In this document: positions 22,479-29,663 of the stretch, piece by piece
How the letters are laid out: the number at the start of each line of letters is the position of its first letter
How positions within the stretch are numbered: position 1 is the first letter of the stretch
Source: Pseudomonas cremoricolorata DSM 17059 = NBRC 16634
GTDB lineage: Bacteria > Pseudomonadota > Gammaproteobacteria > Pseudomonadales > Pseudomonadaceae
Direction: 5' to 3'
NCBI RefSeq assembly: GCF_000425745.1
Contig: NZ_AUEA01000008.1
Location: forward strand, 62,001-126,000
DNA length: 64,000 nt
Program-made: the position numbers and the translations under genes
Notes under the pieces: model-generated
Seen by the model: only the letters and a program-made list of their open reading frames with translations
Database searches by the model: none
Told to the model about the DNA's origin: nothing

Positions 22479-23441
22479 ATGAACACATCGAAAGGAAGCT
22501 GCCGCCTCGGCCTGGACTCACCGCGTCACCGCAGCGTGCAGGCCGATGGCCGGCTGTGCCTGCAATTGGATGAAGGCCTTGGCCAGTGTCACTCCGAGCT
22601 GTTGCGCCTGGAGCAGGGCCTGGCGCTGGGGCGGCTGCACTACCACCCGGTGCGCAGCGTGATCGAGGAGAGCTGCGGACCCCACGACGGCCACGTTATG
22701 GTGGTGACCATCGGCTTGCAGGGAAAATCGGGTTTCATCGGCAAGGACGGCAGCAACCTGGCCTTCGAAGCCGGCCACACCACCATTACCGCGTTCCGTG
22801 CCACCCCCGGTGAGCGCCGCTACCAGGCCAATGAAACCGCCTCGCAGCTGCGCGTGGTGATTGACCAGCCAACCCTGTGCAAATACGTCGGCGAGGCCCG
22901 TGCCGAACAGGTGCTGGGCAGTGGTCGTCTGCATCGTCTGGACTTTCGCCGTAGTTCCCAAGCCGCCCAGGCCCATGCCGCGGCGCTGGTGCGCTACCTG
23001 CAACCGGGCCTGCTCGACCCGGCCAACCGCCTCGACCTGCACATCCATACCCTCAGCCTGCTGTCGGAGCAGTTCAACCTGCTGGCGCCGCTACAGAGCC
23101 AGGGCAGTGCGCTGAGCACCCAGGACATCGAGCGCCTGGAGCGCGCGCGCATCCTGCTCTGCGAGCAACTGCACACGCCGCTGACGGTGGAATATCTGGC
23201 CACCAGCGTCGGCATGAACGAGCACAAGCTCAAGGAGGGCTTCCGCCAGCTGTTCGACAGCACCCCGGCGAAGATGCTGCTCGACCTGCGCATGCGCAAG
23301 GCCATGACCCTGCTCGAATCCGGCCAGCAAGTGGCCCAGGCCGCCTGGCAGGTCGGCTACAAATACCCGAATAACTTCACCGTGGCCTTCACTCGCTATT
23401 TCGGGAGGACACCGAAGTCGATCTTCGGCAAGAAGCGCTGA
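22479..23441 (+). CDS. AraC-family transcriptional activator, PchR-like
   Basis: Encodes 320 residues with an N-terminal ligand-sensing region and a C-terminal double helix-turn-helix (about 220-318). The second helix-turn-helix has the typical siderophore-regulator ending, ...YPNNFTVAFTRYFGRTPKSIF, resembling PchR of pyochelin systems. Such regulators activate receptor genes when the imported ferric ligand reaches the cytoplasm. The ATG at 22479 (MNTSKGSCRL) follows GAGGGAGATCACC; the frame is open back to 22398, but that ATG lies inside the Fur box. The TonB receptor gene, about 200 bp downstream, is its likely target. Confidence 0.9.
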   Translation: MNTSKGSCRLGLDSPRHRSVQADGRLCLQLDEGLGQCHSELLRLEQGLALGRLHYHPVRSVIEESCGPHDGHVMVVTIGLQGKSGFIGKDGSNLAFEAGHTTITAFRATPGERRYQANETASQLRVVIDQPTLCKYVGEARAEQVLGSGRLHRLDFRRSSQAAQAHAAALVRYLQPGLLDPANRLDLHIHTLSLLSEQFNLLAPLQSQGSALSTQDIERLERARILLCEQLHTPLTVEYLATSVGMNEHKLKEGFRQLFDSTPAKMLLDLRMRKAMTLLESGQQVAQAAWQVGYKYPNNFTVAFTRYFGRTPKSIFGKKR

Positions 23442-23540
23442 GGGGCTGGGCGGGTTGCCGCTCGAGTGCGTTTACAGTCGCGGCATCGTTGCCAAGAGTT
23501 CCCCGCCCCAGCACAACGCATACGAACTTGATCCTCTCGC

Positions 23541-23569
23541 ATATGAATCTAAACGAGATTCATTTGCTT
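23541..23569 (+). promoter_or_regulatory. Operator candidate upstream of the TonB receptor (inverted repeat / Fur-like)
   Basis: ATGAATC (23543-23549) and GATTCAT (23557-23563) form a perfect 7-bp inverted repeat with a 7-bp spacer. The right half, AAACGAGATTCATTTGC, also resembles a Fur site (about 11 of 19 consensus positions). It could bind Fur, the AraC protein or both. Confidence 0.5.
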
Positions 23570-23570
23570 T

Positions 23571-23630
23571 TGTCGGTAAGCTTTTTCCGTCGTCAGCAGA
23601 CGGCCATGAATTTGCCATGTATTACCGACA
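23571..23630 (+). promoter_or_regulatory. Nested inverted repeats in the TonB receptor leader
   Basis: TGTCGGTAA (23571-23579) is exactly complementary to TTACCGACA (23622-23630), and the enclosed segment holds a second hairpin, CCGTC-7-GACGG (23587-23603). In RNA this gives a closed multi-part fold ending 15 nt before the start codon. It matches no riboswitch class that I recognise. Confidence 0.5.
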
Positions 23631-23645
23631 ACCACAGGTTCTGCC

Positions 23646-26600
23646 ATGCACGTGTTCCCCACCGCCCCGGCCACCTTGCGCCTCAAGCCCCTGGCCTGCG
23701 CCATTTTTCTCGCGATATCCGCACCCAGCGTGGCTGCCGAGGCGCACGGCGCCACCCCGAACATGGGCCCGGTCGAAATCGAACTGCCCGAAGGCTTCGA
23801 AGACGAGTTGAGCAAGCGCGGCACGTCGCAGAAGGGCCGCCAGGTGCTCGAAGCGCTGGAGGTGAAGGCTGAGTGGGAAGAGAAGGACGAGAAAGGCCAG
23901 AACGACGTCTACCGCAAGGACGTCTCCAACGTGTACGTCGGCAAGCAGGATATCGAGCGCTACAAGGGCGCCAACGCCGCTGATCTGTTCAAGGGCCTTA
24001 ACGGCGTGTACAGCGGCGAGTCGCGCAACAGTGGCGCGCTCGACCCCAACATTCGTGGCATTCAGGGCCAGGGACGTATCCCGGTGACCGTCGATGGCAC
24101 CGAACAGGCCACCTCGGTGTGGCTAGGCTCGGCGGGGGTAGCCAACCGCAACTACGTCGACCCCAACATGATCAGCAGCATCTCGGTGGAGAAAGGCCCC
24201 TCGACCACCGCCGGGGTGCGCAGCGGCATCGGCGGTTCGGTGGAAATCAAGACACTGGACGCCGAAGACATCGTGCCGCTTGGCGAAACCTATGGCCTGG
24301 AGCTGAAAACCGAAACCGCCACCAACGCGGTCAAGCCCAACGAAACGGGGATGAACAACTACGGTCGCGACTACCGCGACATCGACGGCGCCTATGTCGG
24401 CGGGGCCTACGTGTTCTTCCCCAAAGGTGGCGGCAGCCAATACACCCCGCACAGCTCATCGCGCGGCAACGATTTTGACTTCAACGACAACGCCTACCGC
24501 CTGGCGTTGGCTACCCGCCAGGAAAACTTCGATGCCCTGGCCGCCTACAGCTATCGCAAAAGGGGTAACTACTACAGCGGCAAGCACGGCAGCCAACGCT
24601 ATGAGAGCGAAGACTGGCTGGAGTCGGCGCGCAAGGCCAACAACAACGCTTCGACCATTGGCGACAACGCCGGTAATTACCTGGCCACGCTCTACCTACC
24701 CGGGCATGAGGTGTCAGGGACCTCCAGCGAAATGGAAACCACCTTGCTCAAAGGCACGCTGTACTTCGCCGAAGGGCAGAGCCTGAAAGCTTCGTATATG
24801 CACAGCGATCTGGAGTTCGGCGAGACCCAGCCTTACCTGATCGCCGAAGTGCTCAAGCAGCGCACCCCCGGCGGCAACTTTGGCTTCCAGTTGCCCTACA
24901 GCCAGGTCAAGCAGGACACCGTCGCGCTCACCTACACCCTGGCGCCGGAGGACTCGCGCTGGCTCAACCTCAGCGCCGGCTGGTGGATGACCCAGAGCGA
25001 TTCGAAGCGGCACCAGAATGGTGAAGAGATCTACACCCTGAGCGACACAAGCGTGAGCGACAAAGCGTGGGATCAGTACACCCTCTGTCAGTCTGATCCT
25101 TCCAATTGGGGCTGCGCGGGGCTCGGTACTGCGCCGGAAAAGCTGCCCAATACCGATGGCCGCTTCAATATCGTTTCACGTGCGCTGCAACTGACCGACC
25201 ACAACCGCTGGGGGGTTAACCTGACCAACCAGATGGCGCTGACCGATACCTGGAAACTGACGGTGTCGAGCGACTTCAGCAAGGAACGGCTGCAGATGAA
25301 GGACAGCGCGTCCCAGGACAACGGCAGCATGGCCATCTATGGAGCTACCTACTTGGGGCCTCGCTCGGGACGACGTGAGCAGTACAACTTCAGCTTCAAC
25401 AACGAGTGGGCCGCGACACCCTGGCTGACGCTCAGCGCTGGCGCGCGCTACAGCGACTACAACTCGTTCGACACCGGACTCGACGAGCGCCGTGCTGCGC
25501 GTGATCCGTCGGGGGCCGCTACGTCTCGTATCGTGGCCAAGAAGTTCACATACAGACGACTGATGACCGACGAAGAAAACCTGGCGTACGTCGCCGATGT
25601 TCGTGCTGCTGTTGAAAGCTGGGGGCTCAGCCCGGAAGAAGCTGAAGAAGTGCTGGAGTACGAACTCAATGAAGGCATCAAGATCAATGGCTACCGTTAT
25701 ACGACCGAGTCGGTCGTCGTTCCCACCGATGGAAAAAAACTGGTCAGCTCGGCCAACCCGTTCACCAACGGCACGATCGATCTCAACGAGCAAGTTACCG
25801 ATGCGCAGGGTATGAATGGAACAGTCCCGCGGTATGTCGTTACTCCGGACAGTGGTTCTGAAATCCTCGTACAGCCTACCGAGGAAGAGCGCTGGGCCAA
25901 ACCGAAGAAACAACGGGGCAGTGCCTGGACGCCAATGGCAGGCGTTACCTTCAACCTTAGCGAGCGCGCTCGCCTTTATGCACGTTACAGCGAGTTCGTG
26001 CGTTTCCCCTCAGTGTATGAAGACTCCCAAGGGTATATCTCCAGTCGACTTCGCCAAGCGACCTCCAGTAAGCCCGAGCATGCCTACAACTGGGAAGTCG
26101 GTTACGTCCAGGACCTGCAAGGCTTCGTCCCGCAGTGGCGCTACGCCGATGTCCGGTTGAATTATTTCAACAATGAAATTCGTGACTACATCGACCGCGA
26201 CTTTCTCTACAACATCATTCAGTTCGACAAGAAGAAGTTGTCGGGCCTGGAACTGCAGGCACGCATGGACAGCGGGCGCTACTTCTCCAGTTTCGGCGCC
26301 ACGTACCGCCTGAAACAACAGCTGTGCGACAAGGACATGGCCAACACCCTCGATCCGTATGGGCGCTATGGCATGGATGAATGCGTCACTGGCGGCTTCC
26401 CCACCACCTTCTCGCGCACCAGCCTGCAACCGCAGTATTCCTTGAACCTCGATGGCGGCCTGCGCCTGTTCGACGAGCGCCTGGAGCTGGGTGGGCGAAT
26501 GATTTACCACAGCAGCGCGAAGAACAAGGAAGAGAACAAGTGGATCGAGCGCGGTGTGCCCAGTGTCACCGGCCTTAACCAGCCGTATCAGTGGCACCCG

Positions 26601-26765
26601 ATCTGGGTCTTCGATGCCTATGCCACGGTGGGGGTGAATGAACAGGTCGATGTCGATTTCGGCGTGAACAACATCACCAACCGTTATTACCTCGATCCGC
26701 TGGCACGCACCATGATGCCGGCCCCCGGCCGCACCTTGAAGATGGGGCTGACGGCGCGCTTCTGA
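23646..26765 (+). CDS. TonB-dependent outer-membrane receptor of the Slam/hemophilin-associated class
   Basis: Encodes 1039 residues: a signal peptide (about 1-31), an N-terminal extension with a possible TonB box near LEALEVKAE (75-83), a plug domain (about 90-215, with IRGIQGQGRIPVTVDGTEQA and NYVDPNMISSISVEKGPS) and a 22-strand-type barrel ending in the outer-membrane Phe (LKMGLTARF). There is no STN signalling domain, consistent with regulation by the upstream AraC protein. The plug sequence resembles HphR-type receptors that accept heme from Slam-exported hemophilin. Residues about 615-760 form a very long, partly helical extracellular loop. The ligand could be heme, another metal chelate or a siderophore. 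Confidence 0.9.
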   Translation: MHVFPTAPATLRLKPLACAIFLAISAPSVAAEAHGATPNMGPVEIELPEGFEDELSKRGTSQKGRQVLEALEVKAEWEEKDEKGQNDVYRKDVSNVYVGKQDIERYKGANAADLFKGLNGVYSGESRNSGALDPNIRGIQGQGRIPVTVDGTEQATSVWLGSAGVANRNYVDPNMISSISVEKGPSTTAGVRSGIGGSVEIKTLDAEDIVPLGETYGLELKTETATNAVKPNETGMNNYGRDYRDIDGAYVGGAYVFFPKGGGSQYTPHSSSRGNDFDFNDNAYRLALATRQENFDALAAYSYRKRGNYYSGKHGSQRYESEDWLESARKANNNASTIGDNAGNYLATLYLPGHEVSGTSSEMETTLLKGTLYFAEGQSLKASYMHSDLEFGETQPYLIAEVLKQRTPGGNFGFQLPYSQVKQDTVALTYTLAPEDSRWLNLSAGWWMTQSDSKRHQNGEEIYTLSDTSVSDKAWDQYTLCQSDPSNWGCAGLGTAPEKLPNTDGRFNIVSRALQLTDHNRWGVNLTNQMALTDTWKLTVSSDFSKERLQMKDSASQDNGSMAIYGATYLGPRSGRREQYNFSFNNEWAATPWLTLSAGARYSDYNSFDTGLDERRAARDPSGAATSRIVAKKFTYRRLMTDEENLAYVADVRAAVESWGLSPEEAEEVLEYELNEGIKINGYRYTTESVVVPTDGKKLVSSANPFTNGTIDLNEQVTDAQGMNGTVPRYVVTPDSGSEILVQPTEEERWAKPKKQRGSAWTPMAGVTFNLSERARLYARYSEFVRFPSVYEDSQGYISSRLRQATSSKPEHAYNWEVGYVQDLQGFVPQWRYADVRLNYFNNEIRDYIDRDFLYNIIQFDKKKLSGLELQARMDSGRYFSSFGATYRLKQQLCDKDMANTLDPYGRYGMDECVTGGFPTTFSRTSLQPQYSLNLDGGLRLFDERLELGGRMIYHSSAKNKEENKWIERGVPSVTGLNQPYQWHPIWVFDAYATVGVNEQVDVDFGVNNITNRYYLDPLARTMMPAPGRTLKMGLTARF

Positions 26766-26783
26766 TGCATCTAGGTTTTTTTG

Positions 26784-26801
26784 CTGTTTTCTTAAAAACA
26801 G
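26784..26801 (+). terminator. Short hairpin between the receptor and secreted-protein genes
   Basis: CTGTTTT-CTTA-AAAACAG is a perfect 7-bp stem with a 4-nt loop, 18 bp after the receptor stop and 31 bp before the next start. It is AT-rich and lacks a long T-run, so it is probably a weak terminator or a 3'-end stabiliser or processing site. Confidence 0.4.
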
Positions 26802-26832
26802 TCGTTTTCCAAACTATGACTAGGAGGTTGTT

Positions 26833-27657
26833 GTGAAGAAACTCATGGCGTTTACCGTATTGTCCCTGGCCACGTCCGGTGCATTTGCCGCGACGGTTGT
26901 GGGCGGCTCTTCTTCGAGTTATGTGAAGGCGAGGGAATCAAATTTAATGGCTAACGGCACAGCGGGTATCGCAATGCCAACTACCGCCACTGGCACCGTG
27001 AACGACCAATTCGCAGTCAGTTTCAAGGCTGGCCCGATCGCCCAGACCGATAAGGTGTTGTCAGGCTATGGCACGACTTCGGCACAGCTGAAAAATCCTC
27101 AGACGAACGTCGTCACTTCCGAAACCTGGAAAAACAAGGTGGCTTACAACACTGAAGTCTATGCCTACCGCCAGATCGCCGAACCGACGCCGAATTTCCC
27201 GCAGTTCGGTGGCGAAGTGATCGCCAAGGTGTCCGGTTCGGAGGTGTACTTCGGCGAATGGGCACCGGTGAAGTCCGGCACCCAGCCAGCCAACAGCACT
27301 GACTTGAACATGTCCCATGCCAACCGCACCGTATGGTTCTCGGGTGAGAACCCGACCACCAGCATGCCGACCCTGGTCAACGCCAAGTACAACGTCGTAG
27401 GCGTGAACAAATACAATCCAGGCACGGCGGCAGGCGTTACCAGTGGGGTACTGACGGCCAACTACGGCAGCGGTTCGGGCACGCTGGCAGGCTCTGTTGG
27501 ATCGGCGAACTTCAATGGCACCACCATCGCTTCCGATGGCTCGTTCAGCCGTGGCGTCGCCATCAAAGGCCAGTTCTACGGTGCCAATGCCCAAGCGCTG
27601 GCGGGTATCTACACCGTGGGTAGCACCAAGGTCGCCTTCGGCGGCGCCAGGCAGTAA
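26833..27657 (+). CDS. Secreted Slam-dependent ligand-binding protein (hemophilin/TbpB-like barrel)
   Basis: Encodes 274 residues. A type I signal peptide ends AFA|A at 19/20, and there is no lipobox Cys, so the product should be soluble and extracellular, not a surface lipoprotein. The C-terminal part (about 180-274) is a Gly-rich eight-strand barrel with the TbpB/fHbp-type signature KGQFYGANAQALAGIY and terminal KVAFGGARQ. The N-terminal 150 residues would be the ligand-binding handle. Layout and length fit hemophilin (HphA), which binds heme and hands it to a TonB receptor. GTG start with AGGAGG five bases upstream. It lies between the receptor and Slam genes, as expected for a Slam substrate. 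Confidence 0.85.
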   Translation: MKKLMAFTVLSLATSGAFAATVVGGSSSSYVKARESNLMANGTAGIAMPTTATGTVNDQFAVSFKAGPIAQTDKVLSGYGTTSAQLKNPQTNVVTSETWKNKVAYNTEVYAYRQIAEPTPNFPQFGGEVIAKVSGSEVYFGEWAPVKSGTQPANSTDLNMSHANRTVWFSGENPTTSMPTLVNAKYNVVGVNKYNPGTAAGVTSGVLTANYGSGSGTLAGSVGSANFNGTTIASDGSFSRGVAIKGQFYGANAQALAGIYTVGSTKVAFGGARQ

Positions 27658-27677
27658 CGCTTGGATCAGTAACAGGG

Positions 27678-27701
27678 CAGGGCGCTTCGGCGCCCTGTTT
27701 T
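27678..27701 (+). terminator. Intrinsic terminator between the secreted-protein and Slam genes
   Basis: The 8-bp stem CAGGGCGC/GCGCCCTG with a TTCG tetraloop is followed by TTTT. It lies 20 bp after the secreted-protein stop and 31 bp before the Slam start. Partial read-through would make much more substrate than translocon. Confidence 0.8.
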
Positions 27702-27732
27702 CCTATCCAACCCAAGGTTCTGGATCGACCCC

Positions 27733-29223
27733 ATGCTGTCGCTTTCACCCATGGGCCTGGCACTGCTGGGCCTGTCGCTGCTGTGTGCCGCCGTCGCCCA
27801 GGCCGACGATGACGACACCCGCCTGCTGCTGAACAAGATCGAACAACGCGGCGAAGCCCGTGAGCGGGCCAACCGTGGCGCGCCCGATCCGGCACAGCAC
27901 GATGCCTCGCTGATCACCATCGAGGGCCAGACCTACAACGTGCAGAACACCCTGCAGGATCTTGCGCCGGCCATTTACGTGTCGATCAACCTGCGTCAGT
28001 GGGGCAAAGTGCGCCAGTTCGTCGAGCGCTACCGGCAGTTGCCCGGCCACGAACCGGCGTTGGTGGAAATGGCCGAAGGCCTGTTGGCCCGTCAACAGCG
28101 CCAGCACACGCTGGCCATCGTCCACCTGCGCCGCGCCATCGAGCTCAATCCGCGGTTCGTGCGTGCGCAACTGGAGCTGGCCCGCACCCTGTTCGAAGAC
28201 AACCAGACCCTTGAGGCCGAACGCCTGTTCCGCCAGGTCGCCAGTGAAGCTGTGCCCGAGGCGCTGCTCGGCGTGCTCGGTGACTACCAGCAGGCCATCG
28301 ACCTGCGCCGGCAATGGCACGGATCGGCCTCGCTCGGGCTGGGCTACAACAGCAACATCAACCAGGGCAATGGCATGGTTACCCACAGCCTGGTCTGTAG
28401 CATTTTCGATGAATGTTTCGACTACGCCCGGCAAATGCCCAAGCCCAGGGCTTCAGCCAGTCTGGTCTATGACTTCACCGCCGAGCGGCGCTTTCAGCTG
28501 GCCGGCAATCACCACCTGCTGCTGCGCGGCCTGAGCTATGGCAATCAGTTCGACAAGCATGGCGAGGATGATCCTGAAACCTGGTACGACGACAACACCA
28601 CGGTGCTCTACGCCGGTTACAACTACCAGAGCGTGCTCAATGACGTGTCGCTGACTCCGCTGTTCGAGAACCACTACAACGACCACCACACTAAGTACCA
28701 GGCCAGTGGCGTGCGTGGTGAATGGAAGCACAATCTCAGCGAACGCCTGCAACTGAGCGGTCAGGCGCAGTTCAAGCATTACCGCTTCCAGGGCGAACAG
28801 CGTGAGTACTTCGATGACTACGATGAACGCCAACTCGGCGCTTCGCTGTCGTACCTGCTCGATGCGCAGACCTTGCTGTTCGGTGGCCTGACCTATACCC
28901 GGCGTGAACAAAAGGCCGCGGCGTCGAGCAACCGCGAGTCGATGGTCAGCCTGGGCGCATTTCACAGTTTCGACGCCGGGCTGACCCTGAGCGTCGTGGG
29001 CTTGTACCGGCAAACCCGCTTCGATGCGGCAGATAACTTCCTCGGCGGCCGGCGCGAGGATCGCCAGCAGGTCTACATCGCCAACCTCGGCATGCCGCGC
29101 CTGGCCTTCGCTGGCGTGGTGCCGAACCTCTACGTCAAGCGCACGGTGACCGCCAGCAGCATCGACTGGGCCTACGCCTACCGGCAGACCGAGCTGGCGC
29201 TGAAATTCGAGAAGACCTTCTGA
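27733..29223 (+). CDS. Slam-family outer-membrane translocon (type XI secretion, DUF560)
   Basis: Encodes 496 residues: a signal peptide (about 1-24, ending AQA), a tetratricopeptide-rich periplasmic region (about 60-190, with HTLAIVHLRRAIELNPRFVRAQLELARTLFEDNQTLEAERLFRQV-type helices) and a beta-barrel from about 200 ending in a terminal Phe (LKFEKTF). Slam proteins move TbpB-like lipoproteins or soluble hemophilins across the outer membrane. Its place directly after a hemophilin-like gene supports the pairing. The ribosome site is weak; an alternative ATG six codons later would still keep a signal peptide. Expression probably depends on read-through of the preceding terminator. Confidence 0.9.
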   Translation: MLSLSPMGLALLGLSLLCAAVAQADDDDTRLLLNKIEQRGEARERANRGAPDPAQHDASLITIEGQTYNVQNTLQDLAPAIYVSINLRQWGKVRQFVERYRQLPGHEPALVEMAEGLLARQQRQHTLAIVHLRRAIELNPRFVRAQLELARTLFEDNQTLEAERLFRQVASEAVPEALLGVLGDYQQAIDLRRQWHGSASLGLGYNSNINQGNGMVTHSLVCSIFDECFDYARQMPKPRASASLVYDFTAERRFQLAGNHHLLLRGLSYGNQFDKHGEDDPETWYDDNTTVLYAGYNYQSVLNDVSLTPLFENHYNDHHTKYQASGVRGEWKHNLSERLQLSGQAQFKHYRFQGEQREYFDDYDERQLGASLSYLLDAQTLLFGGLTYTRREQKAAASSNRESMVSLGAFHSFDAGLTLSVVGLYRQTRFDAADNFLGGRREDRQQVYIANLGMPRLAFAGVVPNLYVKRTVTASSIDWAYAYRQTELALKFEKTF

Positions 29224-29261
29224 GCGGGGCAGGGTGGTGCGGGGGTTAAATCGCAGGCAAG

Positions 29262-29292
29262 AAAAAACCCACTAGCAAGCTAGTGGGTTTTT
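29262..29292. terminator. Bidirectional terminator between Slam and tRNA-Leu
   Basis: A perfect 14-bp stem, AAAAACCCACTAGC (29263-29276) with GCTAGTGGGTTTTT (29279-29292), has A- and T-runs at its outer ends. It can stop both the rightward Slam transcript and the leftward tRNA transcript. Confidence 0.9.
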
Positions 29293-29295
29293 ATA

Positions 29296-29382
29296 TGGTG
29301 CCCAGGAGAAGACTCGAACTTCCACGACCGTTAAGTCACTGATACCTGAAACCAGCGCGTCTACCAATTCCGCCACCTGGGC
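29296..29382 (-). tRNA. tRNA-Leu(CAG)
   Basis: The minus strand gives an 87-nt tRNA beginning GCCCAGGTGGCGGAATTGG and ending CTGGGCACCA, with the acceptor stem GCCCAGG/CCTGGGC and an encoded CCA. The long variable arm typical of leucine tRNA is present, and the loop TTCAGGT has anticodon CAG (decodes CUG). Its 3' end faces the Slam module. Confidence 0.96.
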
Positions 29383-29663
29383 ACACATGTCAAGATCATC
29401 TGGCGCTTTACAGCTCTTTACAACGCCGTGCTTCTCGACTACAACGTCGGCTGTCCGTCGTTGTGGTGCGCACTATACGGACGCGTCCCAGGGCTGTAAA
29501 GCCCCCTCGCGAAAAATATTTAAAAAAGTCCAAGCCGTTGATTCCTCTCGTCTTAATCGCGCGCTGCGGTTATCGGACAGGGGCTGTCCAAGGCTGAGAT
29601 TTCCAGTTTCAATAGGCCTATGCCAAACTTCTACTCTATATATACCAAGGTGAACCCCTTCTG

